Below are positions 25,828 through 37,557 of a stretch of DNA of 64,000 bases, piece by piece; the first letter of the stretch is position 1, and every line of letters starts with the position of its first letter. The translations under genes and the position numbers were made by a program. The notes below the pieces were generated by a model that ran no database searches, was not told the origin of the DNA, and was given only the letters and a program-made list of their open reading frames with translations. Origin of the DNA: Gorsachius magnificus (Eukaryota > Chordata > Aves > Pelecaniformes > Ardeidae); assembly GCA_034008185.1 (NCBI GenBank), contig CM067109.1, positions 56,468,301 through 56,532,300 on the forward strand. Reading direction: 5' to 3'.

Positions 25828-25942
25828 CTGTTGATGTTTTTTCACGGAACTCTTCAAGCTTCATCAGAGTTGCTGATGTCAATTGCTCTAAATGTACGTC
25901 TTTCGGAGGCCTGAAGAAATCCACTAAACTATTTATTGTCAT
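25828..25942 (-). CDS. VPS13A: VPS13A exon 19, residues 601-639 (GC donor)
   Basis: A 115-base exon encoding MTINSLVDFFRPPKDVHLEQ and then LTSATLMKLEEFREKTST, clearly VPS13A (FFRPPK.VHL.QLT.ATL.KLEEFR.KT.TG). The acceptor is TTAACAG. The exon must end in ACAG to join exon 20 (TGLLYVIETQ), and the following bases are GCAAGT, so the donor is GC rather than GT. No GT nearby keeps the frame. Confidence 0.94.
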
Positions 25943-26031
25943 CTGTTAAAATAAAGCAAAAAAAATACAAGGCAAATTTACTATTAAGTAAGATTTTTCA
26001 AGATTTATAACTTATTCAAATATTTACTTAC

Positions 26032-26233
26032 TGCATCATATACTATTTCCAGTGGCTGCGATTCTATTCTAAGCCTCTGATCTGCTTTCTCATCCAAAGG
26101 ATTAGTCTCAAACATTATGCTTAGGAGTGAGGTACTCTTGTCTGAATAGACTGTTCTAGAAGATAGGAGACAGGGTGTACACTTGTCTCGGGACGTGCCT
26201 GTGACTTCAAGTGAGGTAATTTTTGTTTCAAAT
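26032..26233 (-). CDS. VPS13A: VPS13A exon 18, residues 533-600
   Basis: At 202 bases this is the longest exon in the window. It starts RFETKITSLEVTGTSRDKCT and ends FETNPLDEKADQRLRIESQP, LEIVYDA. FETKI and the F(E)NPLDE...QR..IE..PLEI(V/I)YDA segment are conserved; the middle (CTPCLLSSRTVYSDKS) is more diverged and cysteine-rich compared with the human sequence. The acceptor is TTTACAG and the donor is GCA|GTAAGT. Intron 18, which follows, is only 89 bp. Confidence 0.95.
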
Positions 26234-27556
26234 CTGTAAAGAAAGGTAAACAGCAGGTTCAGATGTAATATCCTCCTGAGTAGGTACAATTAGACTGTAG
26301 GAGTGTAAGAAATGAGGTGAAAGGAAAAAAAAACAAAACAAAAAAACCCACCACACCAAACCGAAACACCACCATGTATCTACCCTACCTCAAACATAAA
26401 TAGCTTAGTCTAAGGATATAACATATATATCCACGTTAACTGTCTTCCATTTAATTATCTTTTGTGTCTATTAGCCACCCTTGAGTAAATAAGAAAGGGG
26501 GTCCAAGTTATTCACTTCATACAGTTTTCATGAGGATAGATATCAGGGCAAAGTAGAGACATGCAAATGGGAGTTCTGTAGTACAAGCTTAGGAATTAGA
26601 TGGCACAGGCTACACCAGGGAACAGCAGATACAGCAGAGAGGGAAAGGTTCCAGTGGAGAGAAATAAAAGAAACACCACAAGAGAAAAACAAGATTAATA
26701 GCCTCATTACTCTAAGGAAGTACTTTTAGGAGTTGGATTTATTTCTTTTCCAATACCCTGTCCACTTCTTTAACAGCTCTCAGTTGAAGATCTTTATCTC
26801 CCAACACTCAAAGGAAAGTGTTTCACTGTAAAAATATAACATTTTCTTCCCTTTTTCTCAGAATGATAGCACTACCAGGGCCATTTAGATGCACAGGGGA
26901 AAAAACAAAAAAGCTGCAAGCAAAACTTTAAAAAAAAAAAAAGCATAAAACTCAGCAAGATCAATAGTATCTTAATATCATACATAGATTATACTAATAT
27001 GCCCCAAAGTAGAGGAGACATGGTTTAAAACAGGAAGGCTACCCGCCCCCAGCATTTTTAAGTCATTACATTCAATATTTCATATTGCTGCTTTTCATCA
27101 TCTATTGTGAGAGCACAAAACCAAGCCAAAATCATCAGTTACAGCTTTCTTCCACAAATCCACAAGCTCAACTGAAAACTCAAGAACTTTTCAGTCATGT
27201 TACACACAAGCAGTTACAAGATCACCTTGCTCAGATTAAGTTTCAAAAGGAGTAACATTCACTTTTCAAAGCAAGAACAAGTTAGTAACTGTGTTGCTTG
27301 TATGTAACAATGATAAACTGAAAAAAATGAGAAAATCCATATTGGCACAAAAAGTTCTGAAGATGGAGAGAACTTAATCATGGAAACAGAATCCATTCAC
27401 TTTGTCCGTCAGGACAGCAGGATGATTCTGCTCCCAAACTGGACAAGAAATTACAGTGAAAAATGGAAGTTAAACATCATAACAGAGCCTTAAAATGCCA
27501 ATCAGCCATCATAAACATTACATGAGGAGTGAAAGTAAGTTTATGACAGAGTTCAC
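26234..27556 (-). other. VPS13A: VPS13A intron 17
   Basis: A 1.3-kb AT-rich intron. Nothing is recognised. Confidence 0.8.
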
Positions 27557-27699
27557 CTTATTGCTTGTGCACCCGGTCGTTGGGTAAATACTGTACTCAA
27601 GCCAGTTAATGCAAATTCTACCAGCTCAGGAGTTTGCTTGTTTTCTCTTATTGATATAGACATGCTTAATAACTTCACAGAGAACTTCATGGCTTCATA
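27557..27699 (-). CDS. VPS13A: VPS13A exon 17, residues 486-533
   Basis: A 143-base exon encoding YEAMKFSVKLLSMSISIREN, KQTPELVEFALTGLSTVFTQ and RPGAQAI. The S(M)SI..REN...PELV and QRPGAQAI segments are family-conserved. The acceptor is ATATTTAG and the donor is AAG|GTGAAC. Confidence 0.95.
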
Positions 27700-28506
27700 C
27701 TAAATATGCAGGAAAAACAACAGTGGATTATAAAGTATGTTAATATACATTTCATACAGTTTATGAAGAGATGAAAACCACAAATACCAGTTTGATACTA
27801 TTTTTCTAGTACTATAAATAGTTCGTATCATAGATGGCGTAAAAGTCATTCCTAGATAGTTATTATGAAGAGGCAGGGTTAGAGTAAGAGTAGACTATGC
27901 CTACAAACATGCATCTATGATGTCTCTAAACCACATTTTGAGCTAAAGGACCTCTGATGTAGAGCTGGAAGGCAGCCCATTACACCACACATGGTATCTT
28001 ACTGATACCATGAATTATTCAAATGATTCAGTGAACCACAATGGTTCAAAAATGCTGCTCTTCCCCCAGTACTTCAATCACTTCTTTCCTTATATACTCA
28101 CCTACTCTACCTCATCTACTATCACCCATATTTAAGATTCCAGTGAATCACTTAGTGCACTTCCTTAAAAAGTTTCTGAATACTCTAAAAGGGTATACAA
28201 AGCATTTCATAACTTAAACAACAATACACTATTTATATTATTTTATTCTAGCTTGAGTAAACAAAATTTCATTCTAAACTTTTTCAGAGTATCCAAAGTA
28301 AGCTCTATAACCACTCTCCCAAAACTACATCTAAGGATGCTCTATTCTGCACAAAGCCAGCATGCACTAACCTAATTAAAAAGTGTCAGAACAGTATTCA
28401 AATATAGAGACTTCAGCAATTTTAAAAGTGATTTGCTATCATCTTTAGATTTTTGCTAGTAGATAAAGCTACCAATTGTTTAGTATTGTAGTTGGTTGTG
28501 ACTTAC
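27700..28506 (-). other. VPS13A: VPS13A intron 16
   Basis: An 807-bp AT-rich intron. Nothing is recognised. Confidence 0.8.
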
Positions 28507-28601
28507 TGATTTTGGAAGGGTTGGATCCACAGCTGTTTCACTGTATCCAATTGCTGCATAAAGTTTAGCCTTCTCTTCAAGTGTCATCAGCTCTTCAAGA
28601 C
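28507..28601 (-). CDS. VPS13A: VPS13A exon 16, residues 454-485
   Basis: A 95-base exon encoding LEELMTLEEKAKLYAAIGYS and then ETAVDPTLPKS. The EE.MT.EEKA.LY.AIGYSETAVDPTL block is nearly identical to mammalian VPS13A. The acceptor is CGACAG and the donor is TCA|GTAAGT. Confidence 0.96.
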
Positions 28602-29291
28602 CTGTCGTGTTGCAAGAGGTTAGTTAAACTCAGTACAGGTATCTGAAAAACGCAAATACTGTTATATCCTTTCCAGTGCTTGGTAGCTCTATAACATGGA
28701 GTAGATACTGTCAACATTGTCCTGAACTACTAAAAGCAAAAACCCCAAGGTTTAAGCAGTCTTGAGTAGTCTCCTAAAGCATGCTTTAAAATACACTTAT
28801 ACTTTTATTCTGACCTACTCTATTTCCTAGCTTGCTAACAATAGAAGCAACCTTTCTGATTTACTTTCCATGTTCCACAACCATTACTAGGTGTCCTGTG
28901 CTTAAGTGAATCAAACTCTAATACACTGCATGAAATAGCCAAATTATAAAATGAATGGAAGTAAAATTGTTTACATTCCATTAACTGCTACTCTTTTCTA
29001 GCACTTTCTTCAAATCCCTATACATAGTACACCATGCAGACAAATGCAAAAACTGTGGCACAATGCGGCACAAATTGGAGACATTTCAGGAAGACCAATG
29101 GAAGGAATTGTAAGATACCTCTGATAACATGCCATTAACAACTTCATCAGCAAAAAAAGGCTAAGATAAAATGTAAACATCAATAATCCAGTAGCCCAAA
29201 TATTAAACAAATGCAAAGTTCCATTGGTAGGGACCTATTATTCTAATAAGTCATTTTTAATAATAGAAAAAATATCAATAAATTAACATAC
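28602..29291 (-). other. VPS13A: VPS13A intron 15
   Basis: A 690-bp AT-rich intron. Nothing is recognised. Confidence 0.8.
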
Positions 29292-29427
29292 TTGAACCCT
29301 TTGCTTCTTGTTTTTGTTCATCCTTTTTTTCACCTGACCAGCTCCATATCCAACTAAACCAGCCACCAGAATTTTCATCATCTTGTTTTACTCCCGGTCT
29401 GTAAATTTTTAATCCAGCTTTAGTTGC
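29292..29427 (-). CDS. VPS13A: VPS13A exon 15, residues 409-454
   Basis: A 136-base exon encoding ATKAGLKIYRPGVKQDDENS, GGWFSWIWSWSGEKKDEQKQ and EAKGS. The GWFSW(I/L)WSWS run at residues 430-439 is a conserved tryptophan-rich element of VPS13 proteins, and the flanking acidic and lysine/glutamine-rich loops vary. The acceptor is TTTCAG and the donor is TCAA|GTATGT. Confidence 0.96.
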
Positions 29428-32400
29428 CTGAAATTTAAAAAATACTTCAATCATTTTCTTCATGCTTTTTTCTTCATTGTCTTAAGAAAAATATAGACCC
29501 AAGCCATGCCCTAACACATCAAAATGGTATTTTTTTAGCTTTTCTTCTAATAAATTTTTCAAGTACATGTGCATCATCAGACCTATTCTTACTCGCACAA
29601 AATTCACCACCTTTATGAAAAAAAAGCAAGCAAAAGGTAGCTGATTTTAAGTCAATGAATATTTCTCACATAGCAGATTTTCTGTCTAGTTCTCATCATC
29701 AAAAAAGAAAATCCACAATGTTATATAGTGTTCTATATTACAACAATGCACTTATAGGGAATCATTAAATATATATATGCAAGCAATTAAATAGACAGCA
29801 CAGGCCAAATTTTAAATGATCCCTATATTTTTCATTTTAAGATAAATGTCCAAAGCAATAATTAAAAAAAAAATCTATTGCTCTTGTAATAGAATATTTA
29901 CTCTAAGGAATATAGAAAACTATTCCTGGATCTGATACATATAGCTATAACAGTAAGGAAGACCTCCCTTCTCCCACATTCGTTATTTCAACAACTAGCG
30001 TATGTCCTGTCTGATGCCAATGATGATTCCAATACTGGGTTCTCACAGAAAGTGCAAACTACATCCAGACTTGACCGCTGAAAGTTTGGCATAAGGGACA
30101 GCAAATGACCACCAAGCAATCTAGGAGATGGAGGAGTTCTCAGAAGTGTAATGGACCACACAAACTAATTATTTTTCTTCATGGCTAATATGATCCGAGA
30201 AAATATAAACACTTGCAGATAAATCGTGAATTCAGAGATGGTCTAGTGAATGTGACGTCCAAAGTGAGTGATACTCAAAGTCAGCGAGACAGTGATCCCC
30301 CCTCAGCATTCAAAAAACCCAAGATCTCTCTGCAACACAATTAGGAAAAACAGCTGTGAATCAGAACTTTTTAGGGACTTATCCCATCTATCCACCTACA
30401 GGCCAATGGAAGGCAGGACTCACCACAAAACCATAAAGGCTTCTGAACTGATACTATTGATTCACCTCAGAAAGATGATGCAGAATGTCAGCTAAACAAC
30501 ATAAGGCCTCAAAAAGTTTGAACAAAATCCTCCAAAGTCCTCTTTATAAAGGATACCAAGCCATCAAGCAGATATTACAGAGCAAACAGTCCCAGGAAAG
30601 AATGGATAGAGCCTTATAAAAAAGGGTGGTTAAACCTCTGAAGTTACAGGTTTCTAGGACACCAAGGAGTTGGTGTTGAAGGACAACTGCCACGGAGAAA
30701 AAGAAGTAATGCTTAAAGCTGGGATTCTCAACATGTCTGAGGCAGCAGCTGGCACCAGAGCCCAAGGTAAGAAAGGCTACAGATGGAAGGGAAGGGAACT
30801 GTACATCTGCAAGGACAAAGAAAACATTTGTGCAATATAGGAACTAAAGAAATTTCCTGAAGAAATCCTGCTGAGCTTTCCCCATCCTCCATTTACAACA
30901 GCTTAGTAACAGATACAGTCATAGTCTGTGGAAAGATTACTCAACAAGGTAAACTTTTGACTAAAAGAGAGGAAGAAACAAGAGCATCATTCTGTATTCT
31001 GATTTTGGTGAATCGTCTACGATGTCTTCTCTAAACTGAAAGCACAAAATGTCTCAAGCTACCTTAAACAGAGACTTGATGCTTGCCTCACTGGAGCTGG
31101 TGTTTGCTGCTTAGGGCACTAGTAATAAAGATTTAAAAGTGGCCTAACGTTTGGAATATAAAGATCTTGCTACAAAGTTTCCAGAAAATCAGGCGGTACT
31201 ATAGTCACAAATGTGAGTTCTGGGGAGCTTGATTTCAAGGTCTAGAGAAAAGCAAACCCTTGAAATTCAACTCTGAGGTATACTTTTGAAAACCAAAAAA
31301 AGCTTACAAACAGTAGGGTCCTTTATCTGGCTTTACTCAGCCCATATCTAAAGGGCACTCCTTTAAACTCCTAGTAGACTTAAGGCTAACTGTTAGGATG
31401 CCAAGCTAGTAGCAGATTTGCCTCTTAAAAGTCCTTTGAGACTTTTTTCAGAGGTATGACCTGATAACAGTAAGACAGATGGGTTCTGACAGATAGATGG
31501 AGGAAGAACACAATTTAGAATTACTGTGACCTGATTTTCAATACTTGGAAATAAATTCAGAGAGCTAGCAGATCTTTCAAGATGCTTTTCTAACGCTTTT
31601 CAAATGCAAGATTTAAAGCCTAAACAAATGAAAATTCATTTGCTTGCAACCTACTTCTAAGCACTACAAAAACCTATCTTAAAACTCAGGACTGGAAAGT
31701 TGTCTGGAACACAGTATGACATAACCTTCTGTACACAGCATGGTCTCACTGAAGAAGGGAAGAATAAAACTGGACAGGAACTTCTTTGGGATCTCCCTTG
31801 CCTTGAAAAAGGTAGGAGGAAAAAGATAAAACCAAAAGAAACTACATGGTACAAGATAAAAACATGCCGAAATTAAATGAAAACTAAAACAAAACAAAAC
31901 ACCCTTCTCCTGAAAAGCTGTCCAATTCAGCCAAACAACTGAAAGGCAGGGACCTGAATGTGTTTTCTAGGTCTGTAAAAGTCCTGTAAAAGAATAATGA
32001 TCATGCAAGCATCCAAATGTGGGTGTACATACAGACAACTAGAAGGAAAAAATCACAGTTATGGATTCCTGTTCAGAGCTTTAGTTTAGAAGCACCATAT
32101 CCATCACTACAGCAATTGCCTTCATACCATACTTAATATACTCCACAAAATTAAAAAGAAAAAAAAAAAATCAAATTTTTCAACCACTGCCATAAGAAGT
32201 TATTGACATTCATGAAGTTTAGTTATCAATACATTATTTCAGATTCCAAACTTCATATTCTCTTTACTTTGTCATTGACTATTAATGGAGAAAGACCACT
32301 TCATAGATTTCAGAACACCTATATAGATTTCACTTCAGTCTCCTGGAATGATGCTCAGACTCTACACTGAAAACTAAGCAGTACACTAACCTAGGAAAAA

Positions 32401-32947
32401 CAAGGCTAACAAGTTACATGTAACTACTTAAGTCACATTATCTTGCCTAATTGTGACTATCTACTTAAATGTATTCTGCATTTGCTGTATTCCAAATAAC
32501 ATTTGCAAATAGTAACAAAAGGTCATCATATTACATACACAGGTGTTCAGCCTACATAATAGCGTATCAGGAACAAAAGGAATAAACTAATAATCTAGGC
32601 TGTTTTGGGGGGGAGAACTCTGGATTTTTGGGTATAACCACTTCCAACTAGACTTACCCTGCCATCCTTTGACCATATTTTCCACAGTATATTTTTCTCA
32701 CCAAAAGTGGAAAGAAATTTATCCCAGATCAGTTATTCTGAAGCAGCACTACATGGAGCTATCTAATTTTTGCTTATCTACACACTGAAACTAACTATGC
32801 CTTATAATAACAAACATGAGATACAAGGAAAATAAAAAGACTGAATGATGCACAATTCAACCACTAGAACTAAAATGCATCTCCCTAAAATCTCCACAAC
32901 CTCATGTTGCAGTTATTCTTAGACTCACTTAAAGGATGAAATTTTAC
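29428..32947 (-). other. VPS13A: VPS13A intron 14 (3.5 kb)
   Basis: Between 30,000 and 31,500 the base composition is somewhat less AT-rich than in neighbouring introns and could be an old, diverged repeat, but I can match it to none. No exon is seen. Confidence 0.75.
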
Positions 32948-33010
32948 CTCAACTTCTGCTTGTTGCCTTGCTAGAGTGATGTTAAAAATATCCAAGGCCT
33001 TTTCGAATTC
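32948..33010 (-). CDS. VPS13A: VPS13A exon 14, residues 388-408
   Basis: A 63-base phase 0-0 exon encoding EFEKALDIFNITLARQQAEV plus E. The LD.FNI..ARQ.AEVE helix is conserved across VPS13A and VPS13C. The acceptor is TTTCTAG and the donor is GAG|GTAAAA. Confidence 0.95.
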
Positions 33011-33381
33011 CTAGAAAGGAGGTGAGAAATCATTTTTTGACAATTTAATTTGGTTAGATTAGATTTCACAGCTCAGTTTTACAGGAAATGACAATAAACA
33101 ATTATTTCAGTGCAACCCATGTTAATTTCCTCATGCTGAAAACTTAAAATAAACCTGGAAAATAAAAGCATGTCAGTTTAAGTTCTTCTTCATTGCAGTT
33201 ACTAATTTTAAAAAAAATTAATATGTTTGTTAATATTATTCACAGAGAATGGTACTGATGAAGTTGCAAGTCTCACCATCAAAAATGTTAACTTAGTACA
33301 GACTTATGAACATGTAAACAATTAAGGTTAAGAAACTAGCAAGATTAACAATATTTAAACCTTTAATGGAAAATGGCTAAC
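33011..33381 (-). other. VPS13A: VPS13A intron 13
   Basis: A 371-bp AT-rich intron. Nothing is recognised. Confidence 0.8.
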
Positions 33382-33553
33382 CTCCAACAATTTTAAGATT
33401 TCTTCATTAGGTTTTTTTGATGTTATCTTTGTTTTATACATCTCTTTATAGTTCTTCACTTGTTTCCTATGGTGCCGAATATGTTCCCATGACCACATTT
33501 GGAGCTTAGGTTGAACATTTACTTCAAGGATGCCATAAATAACATATTTCCAC
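33382..33553 (-). CDS. VPS13A: VPS13A exon 13, residues 330-387
   Basis: A 172-base exon encoding WKYVIYGILEVNVQPKLQMW, SWEHIRHHRKQVKNYKEMYK and TKITSKKPNEEILKLLE. The GILEVNV.P.L.MWSW.HIR.HR block is the clearest VPS13A signature in the window. The acceptor is GTTTAG and the donor is GAG|GTTAGC. Confidence 0.97.
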
Positions 33554-34219
33554 CTAAACACAAAGACAAATTAAGTATAGTTTACATTTCTTTTAGTATA
33601 TTGAAAAGATTCCTACAGTTATGCAGACTCACAATAATCACAACTTCAAGTTGTAGAAGAGTGAAATCCCTCATCTAATATCACACTTCTGATCAGTAGA
33701 CGAACCTAAGGATTTTAATTTTTCCACACAAAGCTGACATGTTGCTATTTCCTAAAATTAAAAAGTAACCTTGTACAATATGTGACCACAAATATATATA
33801 ATGTGCAAGTGTGAATAATCAAAATGTATTTGTAAGGAATCTTCTGAAAAGAAATCAAAGCTCTGCCATCTGTGTTGAAAAGGTTTCCTATTTCTACATA
33901 ACAACTATGTTCCTGTAATACCACCTAGCCTACAATGGCGTTGTCTTCATTAAAATAGAGTTAAGATATTAAAATACTACCAGACTTAAGTTTCTGATAA
34001 TGGCCTTTAAGATGGCAAATGCAGGCTTCCAAATACTGTGTCCTTACCTTTAGTTTAAGGTCCTCACCAATGTTTTTTTAAGAAAAAACAAACAAAACCA
34101 ATAGAAGACTTTGTTTCAGGAGGAAATGAGTTCTAAACTCCCTGAGTAAGAAACAATCCCTTGGTAATTATTGCAAAAGAATAACTAACAAATTATTTTC
34201 AAAGTCTGAGGTGGCCTAC
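33554..34219 (-). other. VPS13A: VPS13A intron 12
   Basis: A 666-bp AT-rich intron. Nothing is recognised. Confidence 0.8.
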
Positions 34220-34326
34220 CATATCTTGGCATTGTTGTGCAATGGAACATCAGGTCTGTACTTCCTGTATGGCAGGTTTCGAGTCATCATATCAATAGAC
34301 TCAAGAAGCTCCATAACACTGAAGTA
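34220..34326 (-). CDS. VPS13A: VPS13A exon 12, residues 295-330
   Basis: A 107-base exon encoding YFSVMELLESIDMMTRNLPY and then RKYRPDVPLHNNAKI. ELLES.D.M..NLPYRK.(R/K)PDVPLH matches VPS13A. The acceptor is TTTTTTAG and the donor is TATG|GTAGGC. The split tryptophan codon is completed by exon 13. Confidence 0.95.
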
Positions 34327-34552
34327 CTAAAAAAAACCCAAACAATAAAAAAATTCAAATGGAGTGTTATTGTCTGAGAACAACGTGAACCAAGCTTCTC
34401 TTTAAGAAGAAAATAATTTACACAGAAAAACAACACTAAGAAGTTAATCAATTCTGTATGTTTATTATAAAAGTTCACACTGCTTTTCTTATTATTCTTG
34501 CAAACTAATTTTTTTACCACATTACATATAACTTCAGAAAAACAGTTTATAC

Positions 34553-34680
34553 CTGTGGCTTATTGAATTCAACAGTTATATCCTGTAAGTTTACATCTAA
34601 ATCCATTTTTGGTGATGAAAAATCAACATCAGATCGAGGATTCATAAGGAGCTTGGCTCTAGCCGAAATTGGGCGGAATA
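34553..34680 (-). CDS. VPS13A: VPS13A exon 11, residues 252-294
   Basis: A 128-base exon encoding FRPISARAKLLMNPRSDVDF and then SSPKMDLDVNLQDITVEFNK and PQ. FRPIS.. AKL.MN and EFNKPQ are family-conserved. The acceptor is TTTTTAG and the donor is CAG|GTATAA, which returns to phase 0. Confidence 0.95.
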
Positions 34681-36682
34681 CTAAAAAACAGAAGAAAGTG
34701 CAGTTAAATCATTTAAGACTTCCATAAATGATACATAATAATTATCAGCTCAAATTATATCAATTATTCATTTTAAAATGTTAGACTTCAAAACATGAAG
34801 ACTTCACCAAGACAGCTTAAAATATAATATAATCTATACTCAGTTTCCAGCTTCATGCTGACAATATTTGTGGAACAAATATTTGTGGAACATTTTCACA
34901 GAATTTCCTGTATGCGCTATTACATGGCAGACATTTCAATTAATAGTTTATATTGCAAGAAATCTATTTTTTTTAACTAAGATATAAGCTATTTATAGTA
35001 CAAGATAGTCCAAACATAGCACTTATTTCACTATAATAACTCTTATTTCGTAAGGATTTTTTTTTACTGTTACTGATATTTTACAGTTTGATAAATTATA
35101 CTCACAACAGTGGACAAAACCAAATATTCCACAATTCTAAATCCAAGCCCAAGTAAGCATGGAAAAAAATCAATATGGATCCTACATAAAGTGAAGCACA
35201 TCACATGAAAAATTTTATCTTTTCAACAATTTGGCAATATCAGGCATTCAATATAGCCTTCAGAAGCCATATTGTGTTCGGGTTTTCCATCTGTTTCAGC
35301 AATTGATCCAACCATAAGAATTTGTATATTACTTGAATTTGTGTAAATAAAATTCTTTTGATTTCAACAGAGAGACCATCTACAAACCAAATATGCTAAA
35401 TTCACTGAAAAGTTCATACAGGTGGAAACAGCCATTTTTGCAAGATGAAACCATGTAAGCCTTGCATTTCTTGTGAGGCTTATCTTACTTTATCTACACA
35501 TTTTATGTGGTAGCATTTCTATTAATTTTCTCCCTGTTTTTAGCTTCCTAAATTTCATTTTTCATCCTTGCTATGAGTAAGTACTAAGTTCGCATTTAGA
35601 TCAATTGACAGAAGCAGACTTTGTGCTTACTACCTTTCCATCCATGTCTCAATCTGAAGACTTCCTCTAAAAGAGCCAGAATTTTCATTTACCACAGAAT
35701 ATCAGCATGACGTAATTCTTTAAATATCTGCATCTGATGGCACTGCTGAATTTTTAAGAGTGTAAATCCCAAATACTGCAATTTTGCACACAACTATTTT
35801 GAACTTCCATGTAAAGACTTAAAACAACTGATGATGTTTGAACTTATTTTCTTGTACAAAGAGTCAGAGCTAGCAACTGAGGAAGATAGATATGAAATCA
35901 GAAGAATTTACTAAATAGTTCTTTGTGTCTCTTCATTTGACTGCCAAAAGGCTTTCTGTTTCAGGCAAAGGCAGCAAGAAAAACCCATAAAACTTAACAG
36001 TGCCCTTTTTAACCCTGGCTATAGTGAACTGAGGACTTGCTTCCTAGAGAACAGGCCACTTCAATTGCCATTCTACCTTGTGAACAGTTACTGAACAATC
36101 ACACAGATGCACATGAGAATTAAAACACGCATATTTTCCACACAATGAAAAGTAAACAATCACCATGTTTGAGTGGAGCCAATGCAACTTTTACTAATGT
36201 AAGCAACAATCAAAGCAATACAACTTACAATATGGCAACACTAAAAAAAAAATAAAAAAAAAAAAGAAGTAGAGGTTTCAGAGTTGTGGGGTAACTGTCT
36301 CCCCTTCTAATAAAAAAAGATACTCTTCACATACGGCAGGTGACCTCAAAAACATTAATCTATTACTCAAACCAATCTGATTCACAAAACACACAATGCA
36401 CATATTATTGCTAAACTTACTTAAATAAGGAATTATCAATGCATGTGAACAATGAGGATTTATGCATGACATTCCATTAGAATGATACACAACTCAAAAC
36501 TCATATTTTAATCAAAGCCTTTTTAAGGCTACAGATATGCTACAACATTCACTGTCAGAGACTGAACTGAACTCCTTACTAAGATTTCTGAATAACAGCC
36601 AAAGTAGCAACCTCTGAGAGGTATTAAAAATCAGAAGTAAAGTACACACGCATATTACAAATACAAATAAAATACCACTCAC
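34681..36682 (-). other. VPS13A: VPS13A intron 10
   Basis: A 2.0-kb AT-rich intron with an A-rich run near 36,243-36,266. Nothing else is recognised. Confidence 0.8.
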
Positions 36683-36740
36683 CAAAATCATAACCTTCTG
36701 GAATCACATTGTGGCTGGCAACTCCCTGTTTTAAGTTAAC
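36683..36740 (-). CDS. VPS13A: VPS13A exon 10, residues 233-252
   Basis: A 58-base exon encoding VNLKQGVASHNVIPEGYDF. The first half is variable and VIPEGYDF is conserved. The acceptor is ATGTAG and the donor is TTTG|GTGAGT, leaving phase 1 that is completed by exon 11 to give YDFVFRP. Confidence 0.93.
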
Positions 36741-37180
36741 CTACATGCACAGTGAAGTTAAAAATTAAGTTGCATTTTTATTTCATCATAAAGTTTTAAA
36801 ATACAGAATGTTAGCATTTTAATACAGGTTTCAGATAATCCCTCTGCTACACAGTACAATTAAAAATATTCATCTATGTTTTAAACAGAGTAAGACTTCT
36901 ATTTTTTGCTAATAAAATCACTGAACAGTAAGATGACCATATATTGTGTATAATTTTGCAACTGGCAAAGGACTTTTTGTTTTTTAATTTCCTCAGATGG
37001 GTGTTGTACTTCAACCACATAAAAACCTTAACATTTACTATTATTCCTCAAAAAGCTATTAGTAACAAGACAGTTCTCCAGGACATTGACATAAATGGAA
37101 ACAGAACTGAATGTGAATTATGCTCTGTGCTTCACAGTATGAACTAGAATACTAGATACATTATCTCATGCTTTACTTAC
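36741..37180 (-). other. VPS13A: VPS13A intron 9
   Basis: A 440-bp AT-rich intron. Nothing is recognised. Confidence 0.8.
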
Positions 37181-37261
37181 CAACGATTCATCACAACCAC
37201 CATGGTAGAACATCTCCGATTTCACATTCCAGTAAGCAAAAAGGTTATCCAGTCGTACAAG
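37181..37261 (-). CDS. VPS13A: VPS13A exon 9, residues 206-232
   Basis: An 81-base phase 0-0 exon encoding LVRLDNLFAYWNVKSEMFYH and then GGCDESL. The LDNLFAYWNVKS core is strongly conserved in VPS13A. The acceptor is TTTTCAG and the donor is TTG|GTAAGT. Confidence 0.95.
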
Positions 37262-37497
37262 CTGAAAATACAACAGAACATATATATATTAATACCTACA
37301 GATTTTAGATTACTATTTTGGATTTCACAAAGTCTGGATGAATAAAAATATTCAGAGCATTCCCTGCAGACTACGCATCCTTTTATTTTAGAGTCTATAC
37401 AGTTACATGTTTTCTTGATCTCACTTTCTGTGGAAGTAACTCTAATTCAGCTTGTTTTATTAACAATTCTTTCTTTAACATACAGTTAATACTGTAC

Positions 37498-37557
37498 CTT
37501 GTAGAACAACTTGGCAGTTTCATCATGTAAACATGGATTCCAATTCTTATCTGAGGT
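37498..37557 (-). CDS. VPS13A: VPS13A exon 8, residues 186-205
   Basis: A 60-base phase 0-0 exon encoding TSDKNWNPCLHDETAKLFYK, matching the human TTDQYWVPCLHDE region with several changes near its end. The acceptor is ATTTCAG and the donor is AAG|GTACAG. Confidence 0.94.

Noticed and set aside
30000..31500. Possible old transposon in intron 14
   Set aside because: Composition differs slightly from its surroundings, but I found no terminal repeats, duplications or coding remnant.
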